Of a stretch of DNA of 64,000 bases, positions 47,814 through 61,121 are shown one piece after another. This DNA comes from Dichotomocladium elegans. Its lineage: Eukaryota > Mucoromycota > Mucoromycetes > Mucorales > Lichtheimiaceae. The DNA is taken from NCBI GenBank assembly GCA_025716815.1, contig JAIXMN010000005.1:806001-870000 (forward strand), given 5' to 3'. Positions within the stretch are counted from its first letter, which is position 1. Each line of letters opens with the position of its first letter. A program made the translations under genes and the position numbers. The notes under the pieces are model-generated. The model was not told where the DNA came from. It saw nothing but the letters and a program-made list of their open reading frames with translations, and searched no databases.

Positions 47814-49398
47814 TTACAATGGTTTTCGTCTTCTTTTCTTCAGGACATTGATTTTTTGTGTTTGAAGGAGGTTACATAGTGCATCCATAACTTCCGCGGA
47901 ATCGATCAGATGGTTTCTTCCGAACTGATATGCCAATTGTTTGGGGTCGTCGTGCAAACGGATATCGACCGGTATCTTATTACCCTCGTCCAACTCGATA
48001 TTGATGGTAACTACGATGGGATTATCCATGGGAGGTGGCGGGGCAACTTCCTTTGGAGGCGCGAGTGGGATATTATCATAATAATTGACCGGACGCGGCT
48101 TCGTTCTGTTCCGGTTGGAATACTTGGGTCGGCTTGTGTTTGAGAACCTGCCGCCTGATCCAGTGTTAGAAGTGGATAATATATGCTGGCTTTCGGCCGT
48201 GAGAGCCTTCGATCCATCACTGTGGCCATTCTGCCTGCAGCCGCCATCACTGTTGGTAGACCCAACCGCAGCGGAGCCATTGGTGATCTGATCTTTTTCT
48301 CCCACCACCTTGCTATGCAATTTGGCACGGTTGGATGATTGAGATGGTTGAGTGGAAGTCCTGGTCATTGCCGTTGCACATTGACCCCAACCGTCATTCA
48401 TGACGTGGTGCCAATCTTCGCTTGCTTGCCATCCAACGTCGGTCGTTATTTGCGAGGATGACCACTCTGTCCATGTTGCCTGGGTTGTATCCCGTAACTC
48501 TGCGGACGACTTATCTATCTGAGTAGAATCTTTGTTTGCGGAATTTGGGCCCCAAGAAGTCTCGGGATAGGATAAGGCTTTCTCCTATGCTGCCAATTTA
48601 AACCACGTGATTCGACGCCTTCGTCTTCCATAGACCGGCTAGCATATTCCTTGTTCCCATCACTCTTACCTCTTCTGTTTTGGACGTCTTGCCCCAGACT
48701 GATGGAAGTCCGTTTTCATTTTGTGGCGTTGTGGTAGATGATACAAGGGAAGCCTGATAGAAAAGGACATGAGCTTTGGATGAAGAGGCGGATGGCATAT
48801 TATCACTTACGGTCTCCCAAAAAGGCTCCTCTACAAGAGACTGATTGGACCATGTCGATTTTGAAAGTGGTGACGGGCCGCGCTCCGATGACAGACGAGA
48901 AGCCCGGTTGCGATTATCGTGATTGTTTTTGCCAGTCGGTGGAGCGACCCAGGATTGATGAGCTATGCTTCGAGTTGAAGAGTGATTTTTTGTATCAGCA
49001 GATCGCAGATCATTCCTCGGTGGTTGTCGTTGTTCTTGCGATCGTTTGTCCTTTGGTTTGGGATGGTGTTGCTTCTTTCCATCTACTGCAACTGTTGCAC
49101 CGCCATTGATAGACTTCTTTTGTTTATTTCGTTTGCTGTCAGAACCCAAACCAGCACCATTTTTTCGATGTTTGAGAATCAGCTCTTCGTCGACAGGCTT
49201 GTAGTTCTTTCCTTTCCGATGAAGGCCACCACTACCAAGACCTGAAGCCCCGATCTTAGCATTGGGATCGGATAATGAACGCCAGCCTGCGATCACGTCG
49301 ATTTCACGGACATCGCTCGGAACGTTAGCAGTTTGATCGCCCCAAGTACTGGCAATTGGTCCATATTCGTCATCACTATTCCCGCTATCGTCGCTCAT
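47814..49398 (-). CDS. Mostly disordered protein with conserved-looking C-terminal domain
   Basis: Exons 49398-48811, 48753-48670 and 48584-47814 give 480 residues. It starts MSDDSGNSDDEYGPIASTWG, then has WRSLSDPNAKIGASG and YKPVDEELILKHRKNG. The long middle is rich in Ser, Asn, Gln and Lys, with several W-G and W-T patches (SWGPNS, EWSSSQ, GWGQC). The last 65 residues look folded: VVTINIELDEGNKIPVDIRL, then DDPKQLAYQFGRNHLIDSAE and a helix ending in LLQTQK, closed by a very basic tail. The C-terminal beta-strand plus helix pattern suggests a small ubiquitin-like or PB1-type fold, but I cannot name a family. The TG/W-rich middle resembles Argonaute-hook or mRNA-decay scaffold proteins, which is only a hint. 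Confidence 0.72.
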
Positions 49399-50444
49399 GT
49401 GGAACCACACCTTCACTTGAACACTTTCTCGCACAGTATGGTAGGCTTTTGCGACTCCTAAGCGCTTTTGTGCGCGTTGTTTTTCAAATGAGAATAAGCG
49501 CCTCTCAGTGAGCGTTCTGAATAAGTGAGGACGAGATTGTCTATAATAAAGCGGAGTGTTTCAGGAATTCTTACGGCAAGAAAAAGGAACAGCTGTGCGG
49601 AATGCAGAATTTAAACCAATAAGCGATTCGTCTGAGATGGAATGCTGCTTTGCAGTTATTCTGATATAGAAAACAATGTGCTTTATCGGCTTACTCTAAT
49701 ATCTTAAAAGATTCGTATTGAAAAAGAATAGCTTAAATATTTATACAGTAGTATCTGTCGGCACTCCTGGTCTTAGATGCATGCGCATGCATCCTACGTA
49801 GACATGGGAACAGCAAGCCCAAAGAAGTTGACTAGATGTATTTATCGACCCACGAATATACCTTATAGTGACATGCTGTTTGCTATATGGTGCTCCACAT
49901 GTTCTATACATTTCAAAAATGTGCATGGTATTAGAGGACCGCCTTTTATGGTAGCGACTATTAGAACCTATAGCTTAATGGGATCGCTGGAGTTTGACAA
50001 CACTAAACGCAGAGGTGCCAAGAGATGAACTAGATCAGTTGGATAGAAACGAAGATATCTAATGACTATTTATTGCAACTATATGACAGATACGTAGTTA
50101 TACTATAATTTGGGTGAAATATACGATCCACTGATTCCTCGGTAGTGCCGATCAAACATCACCCGCGAGGACAGCGACAAATGGGGATTCTTCCGGAATG
50201 CTTCCATGGCGTCGTCGAGGATAATCCTATTCTTGGATCAGGACCCGTAGCGACAATTACCCCATATGGGGTGTAACCTCTTTCGAATAGCATTTTGATT
50301 ATTTGATTTTGACCGAGATGGATCACTGAGAGTGTTCCTTTTTTGGAAACTAGATCTCTTTTTTTTTAATTCTTTTGCCATAGTAGCGACCTACATACCC
50401 ACGTCTTTCTCTTCTTCACCCTTCGGGAAACCATAGATACAGCC
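49399..50444. other. Divergent intergenic region
   Basis: About 1 kb between the starts of the minus-strand unknown gene and the plus-strand citrate carrier gene. It should hold both promoters. Short frames (for example 49777-50028) do not look like proteins. Bases 50359-50368 carry a T run close to the carrier gene start. Confidence 0.5.
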
Positions 50445-51486
50445 ATGGCTTCTGGTAAAGAAAAGAAGGACCCCGCGTTCTCACTCATTGCTGGCACTAT
50501 TGCGGGCGGTGTCGAGGGTGTCATCACGTACCCCACCGAATATGTCAAAACTCGCCTCCAGCTTCAGGCAGGTGGCAAGTTGCAGCCAGGCGAGCCACGA
50601 TTCAAAGGGCCAATCGACTGCCTTTTCCAAACTTATAAGACACGCGGATTCTTCGGCATCTACACAGGAGTGGGTGCGCTAGCAATTGGCAACGCCGCCA
50701 AAGCTGGTGTACGATTCTTGACCTATGACCAGATTGCCAATTTGCTACGTGATAAGGACGGCAAGCTTTCTGGTATCCGAAGCCTGTTGGCAGGTTTAGG
50801 AGCAGGCATGACTGAAGCTGCCCTGGTGGTGACGCCCTCGGAGACCATAAAGTAAGGGTCTAAGGGAAAGATGAGATAGCAAGCTAGGCTCGGTCACTTA
50901 CCTAAGCTGTCATAAACAGGACTAAGCTAATTCATGACAAGAACGCTCCATCACCCAAGTATAATGGTCTTGTCCACGGTACGCGCATGATTATCAAAGA
51001 AGAGGGCTTGAGTGGCATTTATCGTGGCGTGGGCCCAGTCATGGCGCGCCAAGGCGCCAACAGCGCTGTCCGATTTAGCTGCTACTCGACTTTCCGATCA
51101 TGGCTGCAGCAATTGCGTGGCAAGGGTGAGAACGCGCCGATGCCATCGGCATACACATTTTTAGCTGGAGCAATGGCAGGCATCGTAACAGTGTACACCA
51201 CAATGCCTTTGGACGTCGTTAAAACCCGAATGCAAGGTTTGGATGCGAAGGACCTGTACAAGAACTCCGTGGATTGTTTAGTCAAGGTAGTGAGGGAGAA
51301 TGGCATCCTCTCGCTCTGGAAAGGATCAACACCGCGTCTGGCACGCTTAATAGTAAGTTGAAACCCAAAGAAGACAAAAGAGAAGGTCTTCATCCATGCT
51401 TACATTTATCGACTGTATAGTTTTCGGGTGGTATTGTCTTTACGGTGTACGAGAACGTATACGCTGGCCTCACTGTATTCAAATAG
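50445..51486 (+). CDS. CTP1: Mitochondrial tricarboxylate (citrate) carrier
   Basis: Exons 50445-50851, 50920-51352 and 51421-51486 give 301 residues, standard for the SLC25 family. Three carrier repeats are present, each with the P-x-[DE]-x-x-[KR] signature: YPTEYVKTRLQ (about residue 30), TPSETIKTKLI (about 131) and MPLDVVKTRMQ (about 223). GG-x-x-G-x-x-x-x-x-P elements precede each one (AGTIAGGVEGVITYP, GLGAGMTEAALVVTP). The substrate-specific patches (for example PVMARQGANSAVRFSCYST) match the citrate carrier SLC25A1/Ctp1. It exchanges citrate for malate or another acid across the inner mitochondrial membrane and supplies cytosolic citrate for acetyl-CoA and lipid synthesis. It lies next to two complex III genes, all in the same direction. 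Confidence 0.95.
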
Positions 51487-51752
51487 AACTAGACACATGG
51501 TCTACTTGTGAAGAAATTATGATAGTACCATGAATAGTAATAGAATTGGACTGTATTCTTATGAATGTGGAGGCTAGAGCTTCGTAGTATCAAAGATGGC
51601 TGCCTCGTCGAAGACAGATACGTCATCACCCAATCAGAATGCGGGGCTAATCTCAGCCCTAATGTAAACATCTCAAAGTGGCACATCAATAATTTTTTCT
51701 TGCTTGCCGAGTTAGCCCTCGAAAACTTTACTCTCTTTTTTTATTCGACATA

Positions 51753-53327
51753 ATGTTGGCTGCTACTACGCGCAGAGCTTTCGCATCTATTCCCAGCAGC
51801 GCTGCTAAGGCTTACAGCACAGCTACTGGCGTTCAGATTAGCACCGCTAGCAACGGCATTAAGGTTGCCGCGATCGAGGAGCCCGGTCAGACCGCTGGTC
51901 TGTCAGTCATCGTCAATGGCGGTTCCCGTGCTGAGAATGTCGGCGGTGCTGCACATATGCTCAAGAACTATGGCTTCAAGGTGAGTACGGGTGCATTTAC
52001 GCGTGTACGCGCATACCGAAGCCCGTACTGACCAGCGTCATTATAGAACACCAACAGCCGTAGTGCTTTCCGCATCACTCGCGAAGCTGAGTTGGTCGGT
52101 GGCGTGCTTAGTGCTAACTTAACCCGTGAGACGATCGCCTATTCCGCCGAGTTTTTGAACAGCGATGCGTGAGTTATATTTCTGTAGAGGAATGACCGCG
52201 GGGAGAAACTGACTATTGCGATAGTGCTCAGTTCGCCGAGCTTCTTGGTGACGTTGTATCGAACCAGAAATTCCAACCTCACGAGTTCGTTGATGTTGCC
52301 AAGCAGGCTGCCGCTGAGTCGGCTGCTGCGGCTCATTCGCCCGAGATTTCTGCTTTGGAAGCCGCTCACCGTGCTGCCTTCCGCACCGGTCTCGGCAACT
52401 CTGTGTTCGCGGACGCTCACTCTCGTGTCTCGAACGACGATGTCAAGCAATACGCTGCTCAGCTCTTCAACACCGGTAACATCGCTCTTGTCGGCTCAGG
52501 CTTATCGCTTGATACTGTCCAAAAGTTTGCCGAGACGTACTTTAACGGTGTCCCGGCCGGTAGCCAGGTTCAGACTTCGGCCACTAAGTATTATGGTGGA
52601 GAAGCTCGTGTGGAGAGCAATGGTGCCAACCAGTATGTTCTTGCATTCGAGGGTGCTCCTTTGAACTCGACTGAATATGCTGCTGCTCAAGTCTTGCGCT
52701 TTGCTCTCGGCGGCGAGCGCCCTGTTCAGCACGCTGCTCCTTCTGGTCTTCTTGGTGAAGTTTCTGCCAAGTTCAATGCCGCCGAGATCAAGGCTTTTAA
52801 TGTCGGCTATTCGGATGCCGGTCTCTTCGGTGTCTACGTTAGTGGCACCTCGGCTGAGGTTGCATCTGCTGTCGCTGCTGCCGCTGAACAGTTGAAGGGT
52901 TTGTCTAAGGCTCTTTCCGAGGCTGACTTTGCCCGCGCTGTTGCACAGGCCAAGTTCGCTGCCACTGCTGGCTTTGAGTCACGCCTGGACCGTTTGGACA
53001 CTGTGGGTGCTCAGGTAATTGAGGGAATCAAGGATTGGGAACGGATAGGGAATGGTGTCTTATCTGAGATCTGCTCTGTTTCAGGCTCTTCTTGCTGGCA
53101 AGTATACCTCTGTGGCTGAAGCTGCAGCTGCTATTGACAGCCTCTCCGCTTCGGATGTCGCGAAGGTAAGTGTGATTGTGGCGGTTTATTTCCTTGGAAA
53201 GGCGACTAACAGACGCTGATGTAATATTGTGCTGTAGGTTGCCGAGAAGTTGTTGAGTGGCAAGGCAACAGGCGTTGCTATCGGTGAACTTTACAGCTTG
53301 CCCTATGCAGACTCCCTCTCCCTTTAA
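51753..53327 (+). CDS. QCR2: Cytochrome bc1 complex core protein 2
   Basis: Exons 51753-51980, 52047-52168, 52225-53014, 53085-53165 and 53238-53327 give 436 residues. The first 25 residues are rich in Arg, Ala and Ser with no acid (MLAATTRRAFASIPSSAAK), a mitochondrial import signal. Then GLSVIVNGGSRAENVGGAAH, RITREAELVGGVLSANLTRE and a second half with QYVLAFEGAPLNSTEYAA and ATAGFESRLDRLDTVGAQ show the two M16-peptidase-like halves. The zinc site H-x-x-E-H is absent, as expected for core 2, which is structural. It would sit on the matrix side of complex III in the inner mitochondrial membrane. Codon use is biased toward C- and T-ending codons, as in highly expressed genes. QCR10, another complex III gene, is 400 bases downstream. 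Confidence 0.95.
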
Positions 53328-53729
53328 GTGCGTCCGTAATACATATTCAAGCTCACTACTGCTCACGCTCTTATCTTGTCTCGCACGCGCAAGTGTCTCT
53401 TTCTCTCACAAAACACACATTGTCTCGCTCTCTCTTTCGTCTCTGCCTTGTTCAATGTTCATTTACTGTATAAATGCACAAAATAGTAAAACTTTTAACG
53501 CGATGATTTTTTTTTTGCAACAACTGTGTGTGGTTAAGTTGTTTATTAGAGTTTTGCAACGAAATTAATGACAAGTAGCGCGGTGTACCTGCATATCTGC
53601 TACACTGAGGTTGGGCTGCGGACTTTCGCGTAAGAACCCCGGAAGCTGACATCACCTAATTTATTTTTCCAGTTGGTGGTGCTGAAGGGAGGATCGCATT
53701 TGTTTATACAGCACTTTCCACGTCCCAAA
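53328..53729. promoter_or_regulatory. QCR2-QCR10 intergenic region
   Basis: About 400 bases. The first part is pyrimidine-rich and should hold the QCR2 3' end (a TATAAATG-like and A-rich patch near 53469). A T run at 53508-53516 follows. The last 150 bases should be the QCR10 promoter. No clear coding signal was seen. Confidence 0.4.
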
Positions 53730-54037
53730 ATGCCAGTTGCCAAGATCGCCACCAATCCTCACTTTGGCATTTTCACCATCGAAAAGCTTGTCAGAGCGTA
53801 AGTAGTATTTTTCGATGTTGCCATGTGCTTTATTTTTTTTTTTTTTGCATGGCTACTTTTAATTGACTAGGATCAAAAAATAATAGTGTCCCCACCCTCG
53901 CTGTATGGGGCGCCGCTGCCGGTTCTGCTGCTATGCTCTTTGGCTCGAACGTGCCTTTGATCCAGAAGGATATCCTTAGCAAGATCCCTGTGCTCGGTGC
54001 CAACTGGCCTGTTGCCGAGGCTAACGATGAAGAATAA
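53730..54037 (+). CDS. QCR10: Cytochrome bc1 complex subunit 10
   Basis: Exons 53730-53797 and 53887-54037 give 72 residues. It contains GIFTIEKLVRAVPTLAVWGA, then AAGSAAMLFGSNVPLIQKDI and SKIPVLGANWP. This matches the Qcr10 family, which has one membrane span (about residues 25-43) and a conserved I-P-V-L-G near the end. It is a small peripheral subunit of complex III in the inner mitochondrial membrane. The call rests on size, hydropathy and the V-x-x-L-A-V-W-G-A-A-A-G and K-I-P-V-L-G patches. A second T run sits in the intron. Confidence 0.88.
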
Positions 54038-54342
54038 ATTCAGGCCATCGATAATAAAGAAGCACGCTATATAACAATGCTACGAAAACGCCGTTCGTGG
54101 ATGTTTGTTTTTTCACTAATCCACGATTAACTATAGATTCCACCGTCCAAAGAGAGGTAGAGGGAGAAACGCACACAAATATGTCGTGTTCGTAGTATTT
54201 TTTATTATTGTATCGAGGGGAATGGAACACACTGGATAGGTCTCGGAGCAACGAAGATTTGTATAAAAAAATTAAGATGTTTATGAACATTCTTTTTCCA
54301 TTCTATTTTGGAAGCCTCATTTGCTGTTACTGCTGTCAAACT

Positions 54343-55861
54343 ATGGTGCATGCTCTCAAATGGATAGCGTCCGCTGAACTGTTCATGGCAGTGATGCTAG
54401 GACGGTCATCGACCGCCAATGCTCAGCAGACGATAAAGACCAAGTGCCGTAACATTCACTCTGTGTTCAGCGAATCAACTCATGGCTGGAAGGCCGAAAC
54501 AAGTCCTCCAGAGACATTTTCTATCACTTCAGAGGGCCTCCAAATGAACTTGGTCCCGCCTATCACTTATGAACGGCTGATTCACAAGGCTACAAGTGAG
54601 TTGTCTCCCACTGTGAACCCTCACCCAATCCAAATACACTCTGTATATGCCGGCGCATATTTAGTCAGTATCTTTCTTGGGCTTTCTATTAGCGCTGCCG
54701 TATAATAGCCGTATGGGTCATGGTCCCACCTTGAATTCGACAACCTACATGCATTATGGCACGTTATCCGCCACGCTCAAGTCCTCCGACGTTGGCGGTA
54801 CGATTACCGCCCTTATCATGATTGCTGACAACGGGGACGAGATTGACCTGGAATTGATTGGATGTAGGTTGCTATCGGTTGATGGAGTAAACTAAAACCA
54901 CTCATATATCATCTATATAATCAACCTTCTATGTAGCTGAACCTCATACAGCACAGTAAGTAGGAGGAGTCATCGAGACGTCGCATGAAAATGAAAACAC
55001 ATCGAGAGGCTAACAATATCGCTGCGCGTGTAATAGGACAAACTACTTCTATGGTAAAAAGTTGCAATACACAGTGAATGGAGGCGCCCATGATCTCAAT
55101 GGCACCAATGCATACGACGATTTTCACACATACACCATTGATTGGTAGGGGAAAATAAAGCGCCTCGTACATTTTGATAATTTGAACTCTACTTAGGACG
55201 CCTGAACGGATTGTGTGGTCTGTGGGCGGTGTGCCGATTCGAGTAAAGCATAAACACGAAACATGTTCTGAGGATGGCGAATGCGAATTTCCGAGTAGCC
55301 CAGCGTAAGTGTGCGAATACATCTACACATACATGATCTGGAGGGAGTAAGAATATCGATCTGATCTTATTGACCTCTCTGAACGTGCATTAAGGCGAAT
55401 TCAAGTTGGCTTTTGGGACGGCAGCTTCGAGTTCGGCACGGCTCAATGGGCGCACGGGCCAATTGATGCAAGTATATCACCGGATCATGATATCAGTTGG
55501 TATTCTAATTCCAGGGTCATTCTATTAGTGGGAAAAGTACACCAATACCACAATCACATCTTACATCAAAGAGATGACCATCACCTGCAATCCGGAATTC
55601 AACGATATAGTCGATCATTTACCAGACGAGGTCCAGAACGATGAGCTGGAACCGACAGCACCCAACAATAATGATAAGAGCAACGTGGATCCCACGAAAT
55701 GGACACCTGGGCATACCTACAACGAGGATCAGCAACAAGAGGAGACACCGTCCCATAGCATCGAGACTCCCCTCCATACCTCAGCGGGGTCTAGCTTTTT
55801 CTTAATACCACATAACTTACTCATCCACATTATTTTTGGGTTACTATGTATCAGTATGTGA
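54343..55861 (+). CDS. GH16 cell-wall transglycosidase, CRH1/UTR2-like, GPI-anchored
   Basis: Exons 54343-54595, 54693-54863, 54937-54955 (19 bases), 55037-55144, 55197-55304, 55395-55467 and 55529-55861 give 354 residues. A signal peptide ends near STANA-QQ. The catalytic core reads DEIDLELIG with nucleophile Glu134, Asp136 and acid/base Glu138, the GH16 motif. Other CRH features are SRMGHGPTLNSTTYMHYG, NYFYGKKL, FHTYTIDWTPERIVW and RIQVGFWDGSFEFGTAQW. The C-terminus ends in a hydrophobic tail (FFLIPHNLLIHIIFGLLC) after a Ser/Gly patch, a GPI-anchor signal. Such enzymes link chitin to beta-1,6- or beta-1,3-glucan in the wall; a CRH-type role is inferred. Translation could instead begin at 54277 in the same frame; I prefer 54343 for its signal peptide. 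The sixth intron starts GCAAGT (GC-AG). Confidence 0.88.
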
Positions 55862-57560
55862 AAAGAGGCCTTGAATATGGATAATAATATTATAAAAGAA
55901 GATGGTGAAGACATAATATTGGGGGTCCTGATGTATCCTACGTATTATTAGAGACGGGCGACGTAGCCACAATAGTAACGATGCAACGACAACTATTGAA
56001 TATCAGAAATCACATTTCTGGGAATTTTGCTCAATGCCTATCGACGTTGCAAGCAATGAAGATTGTGCCGGACACGGTTTATTGAAGATCAAGGACTAAT
56101 TGCAACTGCCCATGACTCAATTAAACCATCGCGATTACGATATATAGATTTCTTTCAGTGACTGCAAATGTGCAGCATTATAAGGGCCCATTGGGAGCAG
56201 CCACCTTAAAGCAATAACATTTACTACCAAATAGGAACAACCATGCGGATTGGATGGACAAGTGCCCTCGACCAGCAATGAAACGAACCAGCGCAGTAAC
56301 ACATTTTGACATGCAAGATTTGGAAAGTGGATCGTAGCTCAATTTGGTTTAAAAGCTTTGTGTTGTAGCACAGATAATGATGCACCGACACGTGCTTCAG
56401 CAATGTCAGCCATATCATACCGGGAACGGGCGTTTTCAGTTAAATGTTCGAGCCCGAGAACTGTAGGATAAGTATCTGCCAACCATTTTTTTTATCACGT
56501 AAAGAAATCAACGAAGCGGCGCATCGTACATTTGGAACACTTGGAACTTAGCCCATGTGTGCGGCCATTGGAGGAAGAAATAATTACTGGGCATCATGTG
56601 GTTCCACGTGATGCGATGAATGAATCTGGTGGTCAAGCTAGGATGCGTAAGTCCTTAGCAGCCAAGCTTGCCGACCTGGGTCACGCCGCCGCAGCCCATG
56701 CTTGTACTAAAAGCATTACTCCTCATGACGATATGACAAGAGCCTAGGAGTGCTGAATTCTGATATTGAGATCACGCTCGGTCATTGCTGCAGCCGGAGA
56801 TTATCTTTATTAGTTCGATCTATCCTTGTAACTATGGCTATTTTTTTTTCTTCACGACACAGCTTTTTTCAAGTATGTCCATGGATGCGTATGGATATGT
56901 TGACAAGGGTATTTTTTTCAATTTAAACATGGGAATGGTTTTGAGTGGCTTGCTAGGGTAATCAATTCGCGCCCTCTATGACTGACTAAGTGTGTATAAG
57001 TACTAGCGGGAGATTGTAGAACAATCTCCCGCTAAGCCATATCGAGAGTGTGACGAGGATGTTCTCTTGAAGTCCAGGACCGATCTTATCTGCAATGGAA
57101 TTCAGATACATTATATAAAGGCAGAAAAAGCGGAATATTTAGTTGCTGCAAGGATAGTTATCATTTCCGACAAGATGGTTAAGGACTCCCCACACGGTTG
57201 CTGGAAGAGTTGATAGGGGAAGGCTCATTGGTGTGGCATTGGTGAAGCAAACATCCAGGACATAGAATGCATATGCACATCCCCTCGCAATTCTAGTGGT
57301 GATGATCCTAGTTCATCCTTTTTTTTTCTTGAAGGACACAAAAAATGAGCTTGCATGTGTACCTCCTTATCCTGACAGATTTCACATAGACATTTCAATA
57401 GTCCGTGACTTGATTTCATATGCAGACGCTGCGGTTGAACTCGCTCTTCAAAGGGCACAAAAAAAAGAAAAAACTTTTGAGAAAGAGCGCTGCGGGAAGC
57501 AATTTTCAAATTTAACCCTCCCTTTCTTTCTTATTTACGGTTTTTATTCTTTGTTGAATA
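55862..57560. other. Intergenic with a perfect hairpin
   Basis: About 1.7 kb with no recognised gene. A 72-codon plus-strand frame at 56532-56747 has an Ala/His-rich tail and is not supported further. A perfect 14-base inverted repeat lies at 57004-57034. The last 300 bases are pyrimidine-rich and should contain the promoter and 5' UTR of the DED1-type gene. Confidence 0.45.
57004..57034. repeat. Perfect 14-bp inverted repeat, 3-base loop
   Basis: TAGCGGGAGATTGT, loop AGA, then its exact reverse complement. The stem is GC-rich (seven of 14) and would be very stable in RNA or extruded DNA. It lies alone in a gene-poor region, about 530 bases before the DED1-type gene start. It may be a terminator, a palindromic protein site, or the end of a small mobile element. 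Confidence 0.85.
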
Positions 57561-59843
<2,283 letters not shown>

Positions 59844-61121
59844 AGAGTGGGATGACAGCGATGCGTGCTCCTCGGTCCTTCTGTAGTTACTAAAAAACAC
59901 TATCAAAGCCCTTTCTTTTCCAACCTTTTCTTTTTTTTTTCACCACACGCATCTCATCCATCGTTTCTTCTTTCTTTTGGTTTTCCTCACGCCATACTCT
60001 CTCTTTTTTATACACTCTTTTTTACGCAATATTATGTATAGACTTTCCCTCTCTCAAAATCAAGTCTCAGTGCTTAACAAGCGAGACTATTAAAAAAACC
60101 CACGAAAGGGTACTATTTCAATATGGTGCGCAAGTAATTGCAAATCTACCTCTTCAAAAATACGCTGGCTCTCTCGAACTCGTCATTCTTTTCAAATCCA
60201 CGAATCTGAAAAGAACAATCAGGCTCTTTACAAAGATGGGCAGGGGAATGCTATCGCTAAGCATATATACTCTAACCATCTGGACTACGTTGCCGATAGG
60301 CTCTCTATCTTTAACTGTTTGCTCTCAGACAAATGAGCTACGCTGACCAAGGCAATAAAAGGGAAGACAAACGCAATCTGAGAAGCAACGCTGGCATCAG
60401 CTGTAGAGCATCCGTATCGACCAGCCAAAGGAAAGAAAGAGTAGTTGGGACATGGATCATGTGTGTGTGTGTCTGCTCACAAGAGCTGAAGAAATCTCCA
60501 ACCACCCCCATATTATTGGCATTTCCAACATTGATCCGCCGTCGATTATTGCCAGCTGCAAGCAAGGATGAGTCTGTGCGTTAATTGGTTTTCTGATTTA
60601 TCGAACCATGGGGTTTGACAGACTTGAAGTACGCAACACTTGAGTAACGCATGTTGGAAACACCAGGCTCCGGGTGAGGACCTTTGTTGAGTCATTCATA
60701 GACAGGAATTAGCATGATTGGGGACCTGAGTGATCGTTTGAAGCAATGGGATGGACTGGGACCAAGACACACCATATAATGTCTCATGATTAACGGCGTC
60801 CATCACTAAATGTAACGATCCTTTGGCTGAAAAATAGATCCATAGCAGGTAAGAAACATTGAAATTCAGAGAGAAATATGGTCCAGGCCAGTTGTATTAC
60901 AACAATATAAAGTCCATGTTGATGAAGCTATGGCTATAGAGAGAAGCAGGAGTGCAATAGGATAAGTCCGCTTCCGCTCCAAACCAGAAAAGTAATGTCG
61001 ATATTTTACATTGAGATAAGAAAAGGTGTGGAGGAAGAAGGGACGGGTATTACTATGTCGTATTTACAGCGAGGGCAAAGAAACAGAAGGTAAGAGGGAA
61101 AGAATGAGAGAATGGTGTGGA
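59844..61121. other. Intergenic between convergent genes
   Basis: About 1.3 kb between the stop codons of the DED1-type gene and the amino-acid transporter. Bases 59920-60030 are very T/C-rich, probably 3' UTR. A T6 run and short CT repeats occur. No gene or RNA was recognised. Confidence 0.5.

Noticed and set aside
52224..52664. 146-codon frame inside QCR2
   Set aside because: Overlaps a firmly assigned exon in another frame; Ser/Leu-rich shadow.
56532..56747. 72-codon frame with Ala/His-rich end
   Set aside because: No homologue recalled, no splice signals, no compositional sign of coding beyond the last 40 codons.
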